Assembly: GCA_033439265.1 (NCBI GenBank)
Contig: JAVTVX010000024.1
Coordinates: 12,631,001 to 12,695,000 of the forward strand
Length of the DNA: 64,000 nt
Direction of reading: 5' to 3'
Source of the DNA: Dillenia suffruticosa
Lineage: Eukaryota; Streptophyta; Magnoliopsida; Dilleniales; Dilleniaceae
In this document: piece after piece, positions 9,692 to 21,749 of the stretch
Numbering within the stretch: position 1 is the first letter of the stretch
How the letters are laid out: each line of letters begins with the position of its first letter
The notes under the pieces: model-generated
The model's database searches: none
What the model was told of the DNA's origin: nothing
Seen by the model: the letters and a program-made list of their open reading frames with translations, nothing else
Program-made: the position numbers and the translations under genes

Positions 9692-11330
9692 CTATTTTCG
9701 AGTCTCTATATACTCAAGAACAATTTTGTTTTTCAATACATGGTCTCTAATGAAATGATATCTCAATTTAATATGTTTGGATCGAGAATGATATACTGAG
9801 TTTTTAGTTAGATTTATGACACTTGTGTTATCACATTTTATAAGGACATAATCAAAATTTATGTCAAAATCCTTCATTTGATACTTAATCCATAAAATTT
9901 GTGCATTACATTGTCCAGTAGAGATATACTCAGTTTCAGTGGTTAACAATGCTACAATACTTTGTTTCTTAGAAGACTATGATACTAACATACTTAAAAA
10001 AAATTGATAAGTACCACTGGTATTTTTTTCTATCAAATTTACATCTCACAAAGTCTGCATCAGAGAATCGATATAATTGAAAACTTGAGTTTTTATCATA
10101 CCAAAGGCTTAGATGTGTGATATCCTTGAAATATCTAAAGATTCTTTTAGTTGCTATTGAAAGGGATTCCTTTGGATCTGATTGGAATTTACACAAAGAC
10201 ATACACTGAATTGTATGTCTAGACTCGAGGCAATAAAATACAAAAATGATCCAATCATACTTTTATAAAGTTTTTGACATAATGATTTGTCATTTTCATC
10301 TTTATCTAATTTTAGGTGCTCATAGGTGTGATATTTCCTTTGTATTCACTGAATCCAAATCTTTTAATGAGATCTTTGGTGTATTTTAATTGATTGGTGA
10401 ATATTTCATTTTCAGATTGTTATATTTAAAATTCCAAGAAATAGTTTAACTCTCCCATCATACTCATTTCGAACTCTCTTTACATTTTTTCTGCAAAATT
10501 TTCATACATTTTTACATTTGTTCCTCCAAGAATTATATCATCTATATATATTTGGATTATTAGAAAATTATATTCTTTTCTTTTGATAAAGAAAGTTGAA
10601 TCAACCTTTTATCGCTTGAATTTGTTTTCAAATGAAAAGTTATTAAATCTTTCATATCAAGTTTTAGGAGTTTGTTTTAATTCGTACAACATTTGGATTA
10701 GTTTAAAAATATATTCTGGATATTTAGAAACTTCAAAACTAGAGGTTATTCCACATATACAGTTTCATTTAAATAACTATTTAGAAAGTCACTTTTAACA
10801 TTCATTTGATACAATTTGAAGTTCATATAATAAGAGAAAGCTAGAAGTATTTTAATAGTTTCTAATCTTATCACTGGAGCATACATTTCATAATATGCAA
10901 TGCCTTTCTCCTTACTATATTCTTTGACTACTAATCTTGTCTTATTACTTGTAATTGTTCCATATTCATCAAGTTTATTTTTTAAAATCTATTTAATTCC
11001 AATTATGAATTGATTTGGTTTAGTTCATCTTACATAACCATTATTCAATTTTCATCTTCTAATACTTTTTCTACATTCTTAGGTTCTGTCTGAGAGATGA
11101 ATATCATATATTCACATTGATTTTGCAAGACTGATCAAGTTTTAACACCAGATGTTATATCACCTATTTGTTTTCTATGTTGACATCCTTTCCTATTTGA
11201 GGATATTGAATTTCTTGCTCTCGTTGAATTTCTTCTTTTTCTTCTTATTCAGTCACTTCATTGATTTTTTCTTTTTGAGAATTTGAATTCTTTATAAGTT
11301 CCAATTCATTAAGGTTTTTTTGTTAATTCT
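9692..11330 (-). pseudogene. Copia-4 reverse transcriptase and RNase H
   Basis: Copies element RNA into DNA and removes the RNA strand. On the minus strand the polymerase palm keeps YIDDIILGG (about 10548-10520), so the catalytic Asp pair is intact. It is followed by the connection region and RNase H in two frames: 10202-9969 (RIFRYFKDITHLSLWYDK, FSDADF) and 9949-9692 (TETEYISTGQCNAQILWIKY, HSRSKHIKLRYHFIRDHV). Several frame changes and stops lie between 10210 and 11000. Residue order and spacing match copia pol, and Copia-3 carries a parallel copy. Not translatable as one protein. Confidence 0.82.
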
Positions 11331-12560
11331 TCATTATCCAATCTTCTTTTGTTAGTCTCATTTTCTTCATCAAATTTTAGATGTATTGATTTTTCGACTA
11401 TCATGGATCTTTTGTTATAGATTCTATATACCTTACTCACTATCGAACATTCCAAAAATATTTCCTTATCATTTTTAGTATCAAATTTTCCTAAAATTAC
11501 TCTTATATTGTTTAAAATATAGCATTTGTATCCGAAAACTCTAAAATAAGTTATGTTGGTTTCCTTTCTTGATAGAGTTCATAGAGCGTTTTCTTTAGTA
11601 TAAGTCTAATTAAAGCCACATTTAAGATGTAGCAGGTATTATTCACCAATTTTGCTCAGAAGAATTTTAGCAAATTATACTTACAGAGTATAGTTCTAGA
11701 CATTTCTTGTAACATTCTGTTTTTCCTTTCTACTACACATTTTGTTGAGGTGTCCTAAGTTGTGATCAATACCTTGATTGCCATAAAATTCTTCCATAGT
11801 TTTATTTTAAAATTCTTTACAATGATCACTTTTGATACTATCAACTGAAACCCCTTTTTCGAGAAGTCATCGATGATCACAAATCTATAATATTTTCCTC
11901 CTAAGCTTTGAGTTCTAGTTGGTCCAAATAAATTTATGTGCAAAAGTTCCAGAGGACTGATAGTAGATACATAGTTTTTGGATTCAAAGTAAGTTTTTAT
12001 TTGTTCTCCTATCATGCATCTGTTACATAATCTGTCTCTTTCGAACTGTAGTTTTAGGAGATCTTTCACAATGTCTTTATTAACTAGCTTTGATATAGTA
12101 TCCATACTTGCGTGTCGTAATCTTCTATGCTATAACCATGAATTGTTCTTACTTACTACAACTAGGCATAATTCATTTTGAGTTTCCAACTGTTCTATAT
12201 CAATTACATAAATATTTCTTCTTCTAAGGCCAGTGAATTTGATACAGCCATAACTTTTAACAATGATAGAACAAACATTTGAGTCAATATGACTTTAAAA
12301 CTTTTATCACACAACTGACTGACACTCAATAACCTGAATTTAAGTCTAAAAATAAGAAGAACATTTTGAATTTGAGTGTTAGTGGACTTACCTCTAATGT
12401 TGCCTATTCTGATGACTTTCCCTTTGGACTTGTCACCAAATACTATTTTTCCTCATTTTTTCTTCTTGAATGATGAGAATTTAGTAACATCTCCAATCAT
12501 ATGCCTTGAGCAACCACTATGAACGCACCACATTGACTTTTCAGGAGATTCACTAGAATT
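11331..12560 (-). pseudogene. Copia-4 protease and integrase
   Basis: The protease region starts near 12560 on the minus strand. Where copia proteases read W-x-(V/I)-D-S-G-C-S-x-H-M, this copy reads WCVHSGCSRHMIGD (about 12521-12480): the catalytic Asp is His, so it would not process the polyprotein. A GAG-pre-integrase block and the N-terminal part of integrase follow (12105-11755, MDTISKLVNKDIVKD, IDDFSK). Further downstream the core is readable with a KSDHCKEF-like stretch but several stops. Orthologous blocks occur in Copia-3 at 43796-45137. Confidence 0.78.
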
Positions 12561-12999
12561 CAGACATACCTGAAACAAGATTCAATCACACTTTTACGTT
12601 TCGTTACCCAGATTTTCTTGGATCCTGCTAAGTTAGCTCTGATTTGATTTTTAGGTACCCATTTCAAGTTATTTACCGAGGAGTTTTTGAGTTAACAGAC
12701 ATTAACTGAGTGTCCAATTTTTTTACAGTAGTTATACTTGAGATCATTAATCCTTATGTTCTTTGCAGTGATTAAGGTATTACTCCTTAGTTTACAGTTA
12801 CCTGACTTGTGCCCAAATTTCATACTTGTATGGCATCTCTGTTATTTAACAATTTCAGAACTAGATGTGAAAAGTTTAAATAGCTTTTTCTGGATCTTAA
12901 TAAGATTAAATCCTTATCCAACTTTATCAAAAATTGTTCTCTATGCTCCTAAAATGGCATTTAGTTTTTTCTTAACCTCGTATGAATTTTTTTAAAATG

Positions 13000-14455
13000 T
13001 TGTTTTGCCTAATATTTTCTCCTTTATTCAGTTAACTCTTTTCTCATAATTTTATTTTCATCCATTTGATTGTTTTCAATTTTAACATCCTCTATTTCAT
13101 TTTGCAGATATAGACATTTACTCATTTCATTCTCCAACTCCTTTTTAAGTTCAGTGATTTTTAATTCTAATTTAGTATTTTTTCTCTTAGTTTATCAGCT
13201 TCTATTTTGGAGTTTTCTAATTCTTTCACAGTTTCAGTTATTTTTTTTAGTAGATTATTTTTCAATTTTAACCTCTTTGATTTCTTAAGTGATTCTAATA
13301 ATGCTTCATGTACTTCAGCAATAGAGAAATTTCTTTCATCAGAATTAAAATAGAAAGAGTAGGAAGTAGAGTCTACCTCATTGTCGGAGGATTCCTCATT
13401 GGCTATGAAGTATAGATTAGTTTGTTCTTCTATTGGTTTTTTTTCACTTGAATTGGAGTTTTCATCACTCCTAGTAACAAAAGTTTTCTTCTTTTTTTTC
13501 TTTTTTCTTTCTTTCTTATCTTTCTTATCACCTTTCTTTAGTTGAGAACAATCAGCTTTTATGTGTCTCAATTTTTGCATTCGTAACATCATATTTCTTT
13601 TTTCTTTTTTGGTCTTTTAAAATTCGATTTGTTCTTGTTTTTCCTTCACATCATAAATCTCTTGAACTTTCTGGCCAACAATGCTTTATTTTCTTCATCA
13701 TCTTCCTCTTCAGAGTTTGAAGAATTCTCATCACTGTCAGGTTTTAGAGTTACTTCTTTTCCTTTTTCTTCTTTTCCTGGGTCCTTCACCTTTAACTTCA
13801 TTTCATAAGTTATTAGTAAGCCTATGAGTTTGTCTATTGTTAAGATTTCAAGATTTTTCGATTCTTCTATTGCAATGATTTTAGGTTTCTAAGATTTTGA
13901 TAGATTTCTAAAAATCTTATCTATCATGTCTTCTTTCAATTCATTTGTCACTTTGTTGAATCTTGTCATCATTTACTGATAGATTTTTCTTCTTTCATCT
14001 TGAAGATTTCATATTCTTGTTTTAGCAATCTAATTTTGCTTTTGCAAACTTGATTAGTGATTTCGTAGGTGGTTTCGAGTTTTTCCCAGATTTTTTTTGT
14101 TATGATGCATGAAGATACTTGATTATATTCATTGATGCTCATGGCAAGATGAAGGAGATTTATGGCCTTACAATTTGCTTGATAAGCCTTCTTCTATTCA
14201 GTTGTCATGTTCTTCAGCTTAACTTGTACACATACACCATCAATCTCTTTGGTTGGAAATTTAACACCTTGTTTAATTATTTTCTAGACATTTAGATCTT
14301 GTGCAATGATAAATTGCACATACTTTGTTTCCAATAGCTAAATTTGCTTTCATTGAAGAAGGGTGCACGATTTATTGAACATGCTTCAACCGGTATACTA
14401 TCTCCGTTTATGGCCATTTGGATCTTTGATGTTGAAGCTATTAGGCCTTTTACCA
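13000..14455 (-). pseudogene. Copia-4 gag (nucleocapsid) pseudogene
   Basis: On the minus strand, starting just inside the PBS: STSKIQMAINGDSIPVEA, then FFNESKFSYWKQSM, the usual copia gag N-terminus. Frame shifts follow. The nucleocapsid part is at 13592-13167: the CX2CX4HX4C knuckle is shifted out of frame upstream, so only its second half, RHIKADC, is read, followed by a long Lys-rich run (KERKKKKKKK) and an acidic, coiled-coil-like C-terminus (LENSKIEADKLREK). The protein would package element RNA. Copia-3 gag at 41919-43400 is collinear. Confidence 0.8.
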
Positions 14456-14460
14456 ACACA

Positions 14461-14477
14461 TCTGCTCTAATACTAAT
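14461..14477 (-). other. Copia-4 primer binding site
   Basis: Read on the minus strand, ATTAGTATTAGAGCAGA directly follows the 5' LTR end (...ATAACA). It resembles the initiator-Met tRNA complement TGGTATCAGAGC used by most plant copia elements. Confidence 0.75.
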
Positions 14478-16264
14478 TGTTATTCAACTAGAGGGGGGTG
14501 AATAGTTAAATATCGATATTTTTTTTTATAGATTTTTGACTATTTAGGTATAAAAAATTGACAATGGTGTTTGGTTGTTTAAATAGAAAGATAAGAAATA
14601 TACAAAAGTTTTTATAGTGGTTCCACAAAACTTGTGTACGTCTACTCCCAGACTCCCCTGGATTTTTTTTCTATCAATTTAATGATACAAACTTGATTGC
14701 AGGTTCAAGTCAGATCTTTTTAGTGTTTCTTCTCAAATACTAATTTCAAAACCTACACAGAGTGGTTCTTTTCTCTTTAAACTCAAGATAGTGACACACT
14801 CACTATCTTTTGAAATCTCAGTACAAAAAATAAGAGGGAAAGGTCTAAGATATGAGGTTTAAATCCTCAGATTAGCTAAATTTTACTTTCACAAGTAGTT
14901 ACACTCAAGAAGAAAATTAAAGTGAGAAAAAGAGTATATGTATTAGAACAGAATAGTAAATGCAATATGTTTGTAGTGATTTAGATTTTCAATAAATCAT
15001 TAACACCTTCAAATCTAATCTTTCTAGTATTTATTATGGTGTTGAAGAGATCCGTTGTTTGGTTTTTGAAACTGAATGTTGCTCATAAATGTTCATCAAT
15101 TATTGTCCTGCAACAGTTCCTTGTTTCACATTGAAATTTCATTTTCACATTGGCATCACTTTCTTATTGACCAATTGAGAGACGATTTTGTTGCATTTAA
15201 ATATTAGATTTTGATAGAAATGGAAATAAATAGATAGATCAGAAAAGAAAATACCATTGTATTCAAATCAATTTCAAAATTTTGATTTCTGTTAATTGTA
15301 TGTTGATAACCTTAATTAACACATCAACCTGAATTCAAAATTTTTGTATTATGAATTTCCTTGATCAGGTTGACATGGTGAGAATTTGGATTGACAATGT
15401 TATGTTTTAAATTAAATTGGTGGATATGTAAAATAAAATTGGTCGACTTGTTCTGATATATCGACATAGTTTTAATTAGGCATCAACGTGCCTAAGTTAG
15501 GAACCAATGGCTTTTGTCGATATGTTGGTGATTTCAGGTTGACATGAATCTGCTTTGGAATAAATTGGTGGACAAAACATATTTTAATTGGTCGACACAT
15601 AGATATGGGTCGACATATTCTATGTCTTCATCAACACAGTTCCATTCTTATATTTAATTGGTGGACTTGACATTTGAAATTACTAGATGCGTTTAAGGTG
15701 TCGATATAATTGAAATGTAGGTCATTGTGTGGTTTCGAAGGAAATATAAATCAGGTTGACAAGTTATCAGGTATGTCAACCCTTCTCAATAATTTTTGCT
15801 TGATGCTTATTGACATATGTAATAGTGGGTCGACACATCATTGAAATTATTGGACCTAACATTTTAAATTTGTCCACCTAAGGTCAATAGGTCGTATTAG
15901 TTCAATTCTGATCGACATATAAAGCAGGTTGACAAGGTTTCACTTAGGTTGATAAGATATGTGAGTGCTTAAGTCAGCTCGACATATTTTCAAGATTGTC
16001 GACTCAATCTTGCTTAGACAATAGTAGTGTTTGATTCATTCAAGTTGACAAGGATCATTAATATATTGACATGTTCAAGTTATTGCTAAATTGGTCTATA
16101 TAGTTCTGAAAATTGGTGGACTTGGAGGAGCAGTTGACATGTATCAAGAACAAGTCGACAAGATTTGTAGACTTAGTAATTTTTGTTTTCCTTTTTGATA
16201 CACTTAAGTTTATTTTCTTCCAATTTATTTCTTATATCATTATCAAAATCTAGCATTGTCAACA
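14478..16264 (-). repeat. Copia-4 5' LTR
   Basis: 1,787 bp, TGTTATTCAAC...TTGTCAACA on the plus strand. Pairs with 5129-6832. Contains more than 20 GTCGAC-related words, for example TCGACACATAGATATGGGTCG near 15590 and GTCGACTCAATC near 15998. Confidence 0.88.
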
Positions 16265-16283
16265 AAAATTCATAACATTTATA
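16265..16283 (-). repeat. Copia-1 3' LTR, small remainder
   Basis: AAAATTCATAACATTTATA continues the LTR interrupted at 5128; compare 30726-30743 (AATTCATAATATTTATA). It is followed by the polypurine tract. Confidence 0.7.
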
Positions 16284-16447
16284 ATACTCCCCTTGGATGT
16301 CCATTGCATAAAGAATATGTCTCGTTAAAATTTTATGCGGAAAAAAGCTAATGGGACAAACCCTAGTGAAGAAAAAAGAGTACATCCTTCCTTATACATG
16401 TGCTTTTATATTGTACTCTCCCTTGGTAAAGACATCACTTAATATCT
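16284..16447 (-). other. Copia-1 polypurine tract and 3' untranslated stretch
   Basis: Minus strand: AAGGGGAGTAT abuts the LTR and primes second-strand synthesis in this family. The remaining 150 bp are non-coding. Confidence 0.6.
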
Positions 16448-17010
16448 TTAAGACATCGCATTCCAATCATGAATCAACTTCTCAAATACTGTAGTGGGTA
16501 ATGCTTTTGTGAATAAATTTGTAGAATTCTCGCTTGATTCAATTTTCTGTATGCCAATCTCTCCACTTTGCAGTAGATCATGTGTGAAAAATAATTTTGG
16601 GGAGATATGTTTCGTCTTATCACCCTTGATATGTCCACCTTTTAACTGGATTATGCAAACTGCATTATCTTCATGAAGTATCATTGGAGTCATCTTGTTT
16701 ACTAACAAACCACATGATTTTTGGATATGATTTGTCATAGACCTAAGCCACACAAATTCACAACTTGCCTCATGAATTGCGATTATTTCAACATGATTTG
16801 ATGAGATAGCAGTTATAATCTGTTTCATAAATCTCCAAGATATCGCTATGCCACCACATGTGAATATATAACCTATTTGAGAGCTGGCTTTGTATGGATC
16901 AGATAAGTATTCTGTATCTGCATACCCAATTAATTGTGCATTTGATTCATAAGGATAAAATAGACCCATATCAATCATTCCTCAAAGATATTGAAAAATA
17001 AATTTAATTC
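16448..17010 (-). pseudogene. Copia-1 RNase H
   Basis: A 176-residue open frame (16978-16448) covers copia RNase H nearly whole. It has GYADTEYLSDPYKASSQIGY, where the first Asp of the usual GY.D.D motif is kept and the second reads Glu. It continues with SSNHVEIIAIHEASCEFVWL (normally S(S/N)H.E), then LHEDNAVCI and KTKHISPKLFFTHDL. The last block, NLFTKALPTTVFEKLIHDWN, is the typical C-terminus just before the polypurine tract. This is the best-preserved Copia-1 domain, although no upstream pol continues into it without breaks. Confidence 0.85.
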
Positions 17011-17990
17011 CATTTTAATGTTTTCTGGTTGGAGTAGAGTTATATCTTGGAAATAAATTTACTGTAAAACCAATATCATATTGGGTATTATTAGCAAGAT
17101 ACATTAAGACACCGATTGCACTTAAGTATAACACTTCAAGACCAAGAATCTTTTCATTATTATGCTGATGACGGAAAGGATCCTTTTATATATTAAGTGA
17201 TCGAACAACCAATAGGCTGGTTAATGAATATGAGTTGTCCAAATTAAATTGTTTCAAAACTTTCTCAATATATGTTGGTTGATAGACAAAAATCCCATTC
17301 TTTAAATAGTTGAACTATAGGCCAAGACAAAATTTTATTTTTTTAAGATCTTTCATTTCGAATTCTTTCTTTATATAATTTATTGCATTTAAGAGCTCTT
17401 CAGGTGTGCAAATAATATTTAAGTCATCAACATATACAGCAATTATCACAAAACTATATTCGGACTTCTTTATAAAAATGCATGGGCAAATATGGTTATT
17501 TATATAATCTTCTTTCAACAAATATTTACTAAGGTGATTGTATCACATGCGCAGAGATTGTTTTAAACCATACAAAATCTTTGTAATCTAATAGAAAATA
17601 ATTCTCAAAAATTGCATACTTCAGGCATTTTTAGTTCTTCTGGGATTTTCATGTATATGTCATTATCTGTACAACATATAGATATACTATAACAATATCC
17701 ATCATCTGCAAATGAAATCTTTTCTGTGCTACTAAACCAATAAGATAGTGAAAGGTAATAGCTTCCATTATGGGGGAATATGTCTCTTCATAGTCAATCC
17801 CAGGTCCTTGTGAAAACCTTGTGCTACTAGTCAAGCTTTGTATAGCACTACCTAATTTTTCTTATTTCTTTTTTGTACAAATACCCATTTGTATCCTATT
17901 GGTTTAACACCTTCAGGTGTTTTCACTATGGACCTAAAAATCTCGCGTTTTGAGAGAGATGTTAGTTCTGCCTAAATTGTTTCATTCCAT
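17011..17990 (-). pseudogene. Copia-1 reverse transcriptase
   Basis: Minus strand, in pieces. 17834-17649 has the fingers region (FSQGPGIDYEETYSPIMEAI, then HLQMMDIVIVYLY; the usual D(V/A) palm Asp is present). 17521-17315 has YVDDLNIICTPEEL with the intact catalytic pair and a C-terminus typical of TNT1/RE1-like elements. A stop and a frameshift separate the pieces. Nearest relatives by motif are the 'TNT 1-94' group of plant copia elements. Confidence 0.82.
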
Positions 17991-19160
17991 TTAGGCCAAT
18001 TATCTCTTGATTGACATTCTTTTAAAGTCGTAGGTTCAAAGTCCTCATTTTCACTCAGAATATCAACTACCAAATTATATGCAAATACATCATCAACATT
18101 AGTATTTGTTCGATCCCATGTTCTCATTGTAGAAATGTAATTTTTTTATATTTCTTGATTATTTATTTCAATTTCTTCTGGAAAGTTTTCTTCTTGGATT
18201 GAATTATTCGCTTTTTCTATATGGTCAATTTGTTCATTTATTCATCTTTTCTTTCAAGGGTTTTATCCTTAAAACCCATTGGTCTTCTACGTTTCAAGTA
18301 TGGTTTAGGTTCATTTGCTGGCATGGGTCCTTTAGAGACATCAATTTTGATAGGAGCATTTTCTACTAGAACATGTGTTTTGGTTTCTCATTTTGGATCA
18401 GAGAAATTATTCGGTAGTTGATTTGCAATCTATTGTAAATGAATGATCCATTTAACTTCTATCTCACAATGTTTTGTACGAGATGACATAAGAATGGATT
18501 ACTTAACGTAATAAGTTTTTCCAACTTTTCTTTCCTGGTATTATCTCCCCCTAAAATTGGAAAAAATGTCTAATCAAACTGATAATCAAGAAATCTAGCA
18601 GTAAAGACATCTCATGTCGTGGGTTTAAGATATTTGATAATCGAAGGAGAATCATAACTAATATAGATGCCTAATTTCCTTTGAGGCCCCATTTTTGTTT
18701 TGTGAGGGGGAGCAATAGGGACATAAACTACACATCCGAAAGTGCGTAAATGAGAGATATTAGTTTCTATTCTAGATACCAATTGTAAAGAGGAAAAAGT
18801 TTGAGAGCTAGTGGGTTGGATGCAATAGGGACATCAGTAATGGCCTCGCTAGCAATTGGAGTCATTTAATAAATGACTCTGCTAGACTATTTTGGGTATA
18901 AACATAAGCTACAGGTTATTCAACTTTATACTAAAAGATATGCAATAATCATTAAATACTTGAGAAATAAATTTTCTAGCATTATCAAGACGAATTGTTT
19001 TGATAGGATATTCAAGAAATTATACTCGTAATCGAATTATCTGAACAACTAATCTCGAAAACGTCAGGTTCCGAGTTGATAATAAGCACACATGTGGCCA
19101 TCTTGTAGATGCATCTATTAAAATCATAAAATATATGAATGGTTCATATGGTGGATGAAT
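17991..19160 (-). pseudogene. Copia-1 integrase, C-terminal part
   Basis: Minus strand downstream of the CACTA insertion. The frame opens IHPPYEPFIYFMILIDASTR (19163-19100), continues with the PIKTIRLDNA block, where the second catalytic Asp is kept, and reaches the post-core region with LRTFGCVVYVPIAPPHKTK and a WKE-like linker to reverse transcriptase. It joins 28564-28680 when the CACTA element and one AAT copy are removed. Several stops lie around 18800-19000. Confidence 0.78.
19158..19160. repeat. CACTA target-site duplication, left
   Basis: AAT before CACTAC; matches AAT at 28564-28566. CACTA elements make 3-bp duplications. Confidence 0.85.
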
Positions 19161-19179
19161 CACTACAAAAAAACAAGAA

Positions 19180-19760
19180 TTCAGTGACGATTACCCGACA
19201 AAAAATGGTATCATCACGAATTAGCCACGATTTTAGCAACAAAACAATTTTCGTCGCAAATTTAGCAACAAAAAAATTTTTCGTTACAAAAGTCGTCGCT
19301 AATTTTTGATAAAAAATTTTTGAGGCAAAATTTGTTGCCAATTTGCGACAAAAAAAAAATCATTACTAAATTTGCAACAGATTTCAAAATTTATTGCTAA
19401 ATTTGCAACGAATTTATAATTCATCCCAAAATTGCAACGAATTAAAAATTCGTCCCTAAATTTGTGACAGATAAATTAATCGTCCCTAAATTTATGACAA
19501 ATTTAACAATTCGTCCATAAATTTGAGATGAATTCGCTTATTCGTCCCAAAATTTTGTGACGAATTGAGAATTCGTCCCTAAATTTGGGACGAAAACGAA
19601 TTTGTCCCTAAATTTACGATAAATTTCTAAATTCATCACGAATTTCTAAATTCATCACAAATTTAGCGACAAGTATTTATATTCGTCGCAAAAATTTTGA
19701 TTATTTATTGTAAATTAGCGACAAATATAACATTTGTGACAAAATTCGTCGCTACAATTC
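19180..19760. repeat. CACTA 5' subterminal palindromic array
   Basis: About 25 alternating TTCGTC(G/C)C(T/A)AAATT and its reverse complement, spaced 20-30 bp, for example TTCGTCCCTAAATTTGGGACGA near 19572. In En/Spm-type elements such repeats are binding sites for the element-encoded DNA-binding protein. The array is split into a GCGAC-type part and a GGGAC-type part. Confidence 0.85.
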
Positions 19761-20229
19761 ATTTTTCGGTTACTTTTTTAATTACTTGTATAAGTAACAT
19801 TTTCTAATATTAAAAAACAATTTGTAAACGATGATATGCACTGATAGCATAGAGAATCTTAAGATATTCACAAAACCTTATATAAAATAGTTCATTTATT
19901 ATCTGTTTATATAAAAGAATGATAATATAGTGTAATCTTTTAAATTGGTACATTCATTTTCTATAACTTTATAAATCTTTTAAATTGTTACAAAAGATTA
20001 TTATTGATACAGTCATTTTCTATTCATTATCTGTTTAATTTTTCATTCCCTAACTTTATCTTATAAATTTGTTTAAGTATTCAATTCACTAAACTAAGAG
20101 TTAAAGTAGAAATACTTGTTAATTAATGATCAATATAGTGACTGTTTTTTATAATTATATCATAGTATGCAAATATTGTTAATAGTTTGTCTATTTAGTT
20201 TCTATTTCAGTGCATTCAATGAGTTATTT
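19761..20229. other. CACTA AT-rich spacer
   Basis: AT-rich, no repeats of the flanking type, no coding potential seen. Confidence 0.6.
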
Positions 20230-20905
20230 GTCAGAAACCATAAGTATCGTTGTTAAATTCGTTGCAAATTGTAAAGAAAAAAATTATTTGTTGCTAAATT
20301 CGTTGTAAATTACGAAGAAAACATATATTTATCGTAAATTTATCGACGAAAACATTCTTTTGTCGTAGATTTTAGCGACGAAAAATACTTTCGTTACTGA
20401 TTCAGAGACGAAAACAAAATTTCGTCCCTGAATCTGCGACGAAAAAAATTTTCATCCTTGAAATAACGATGAAAAAAATAATTGTCCTTGATTTACGAAT
20501 GAATTTTTTTCTGTCCCGGACTCAGGGACGAATTTTTTTTTTCGTCCTTGAATTAGGGACCAAAAAAAAATTGTCCTTGAATCACGGACGCAAATAAAAT
20601 TTGTCCCTAAATCAGCGATCGAAAAAAAAAAACGTCCCTAAATTAGGGGCGAAAAAAAAAATCGTCCCTAAATCAATTGAAAAAAAAAATTCATCCCTAA
20701 ATTAAGGACGAAAAAAAAAAATCTGCCCTTGATTTAGGGACGATTTTTTTTTCCATCCCTGATTCAGGGATGAATTTTCCTTTCATCCCTGATTTAGGGA
20801 CAAAAATTTGTTTTTCATCCCTGATTCAGGGACAAATTTTTTTTTCGTCCCTAATTTGCAACGAATTTAGGGACAAAATATTTTTGTCCCTAATTTTAAT
20901 ATATT
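20230..20905. repeat. CACTA second palindromic array
   Basis: Repeats continue as CGTCCCTGAATCAGGGACGAA-type palindromes with runs of 5 to 10 A or T between, best developed from 20395 to 20880. The core here is mostly GGGAC/GTCCC, whereas the outermost arrays favour GCGAC/GTCGC. Confidence 0.85.
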
Positions 20906-20939
20906 CAACACCTAACCATTCTTTGTTCATTCTCATTCT

Positions 20940-20941
<2 letters not shown>

Positions 20942-20982
<41 letters not shown>
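20942..20982. repeat. (CT)20 microsatellite upstream of the transposase gene
   Basis: A perfect CT run just after the palindromic array and before a GC-rich stretch (21000-21280). CT runs are common near plant transcription starts, so this may mark the CACTA promoter or leader. Confidence 0.8.
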
Positions 20983-20985
<3 letters not shown>

Positions 20986-21749
20986 TTGCTTATTTTCGAA
21001 TAGCCGCAAAGTTGGTTCTGCAAAGGGATGGCGGAAGGCATGCCGAATCTGCGATTGTGATAGGTAATCTTTCTTTCTCTCTCTCCTCTCTCTCTTGGCC
21101 ACAGGAAGCAAGCCGTCAGATCTTGCCTTCTACATTTTAGATCCGGCGGCCAGCTATCGGATCTTCCCTTTGCGGGCTAGCCGCACGAATGGGCCGCTTG
21201 CCCCTTCGTGGGCCAGCCGTGGCCCATGGGGCTGGGCCCTTGCATGGCCCGGGCAGTCCTACTAGGCCCGGCCCGACCCATTATATAATTTTTTTTTAAT
21301 TTTTTGAGAAATGTTATTTAAAAAAATATTTTTATAATATTGTTTTAAAAATATATTAGATATTTATAATTGTTTTTTATGTGTCAAGATTTACAATTCT
21401 CGAATATTTGGATTGAAAGCTGTTCCTGCTGTTGATACCTGAGCCTATCGGTGAATTATTATTTTGGTGGTGAGAAATGTTTTAATTTGTATTGTAATGA
21501 TTGGAATTGATGCAATTATGTTAATTTGTATGTTTGTATTGTTTTTATTTCTATATTAGTTTAATTTTATTATCTTTAGTGGTTGATTTAATGATATTTC
21601 TGGATTTGTTAATCTTAATTTTTTATATAAAATTATGAATAATTTATTATTTATTGTTATATCAACTTAGTTGGGATTAATGATGATATTATTATTGATG
21701 ATTTAGTAGATTTTTTGTAGTTTTTATTAATATTTTAAAATTTTAAAAT
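20983..21749 (+). other. CACTA leader region: GC-rich island, then AT-rich intron-like DNA
   Basis: 21030-21270 is GC-rich, with GGCC and GCCCGGCCC words, in a strongly AT-rich element, and looks like a CpG-containing promoter or leader. From 21280 the DNA is AT-rich and intron-like up to the first transposase frame. The ATG at 21029 opens only a short frame. Confidence 0.4.

Larger units (their letters stand above)
5129..16264 (-). mobile_element. Copia-4: Sirevirus-like copia retrotransposon
   Basis: An 11.1-kb minus-strand element with LTRs at 14478-16264 (5') and 5129-6832 (3'). Order on its own strand: PBS, gag, protease, integrase, reverse transcriptase, RNase H, a GTCGAC-motif spacer, an extra ORF, a long tail with an internal polypurine tract, terminal polypurine tract. 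Long LTRs (1.7-1.8 kb), a coding region after pol and more than one polypurine tract are Sirevirus (Maximus/SIRE) traits. It sits in the 3' LTR of Copia-1. The flanks are ATAAT (5124-5128) and AAAAT (16265-16269); the uninterrupted LTR at 30721-30735 reads ACAATAATTCATA, so this is a 5-bp duplication with one later change. Confidence 0.9.

Noticed and set aside
19180-20905. Regular 20-30 bp repeats that look like a CRISPR array
   Set aside because: Repeats alternate orientation, vary in sequence, and lie next to CACTA ends with a TNP2 gene, so they are transposon subterminal repeats in a plant genome.
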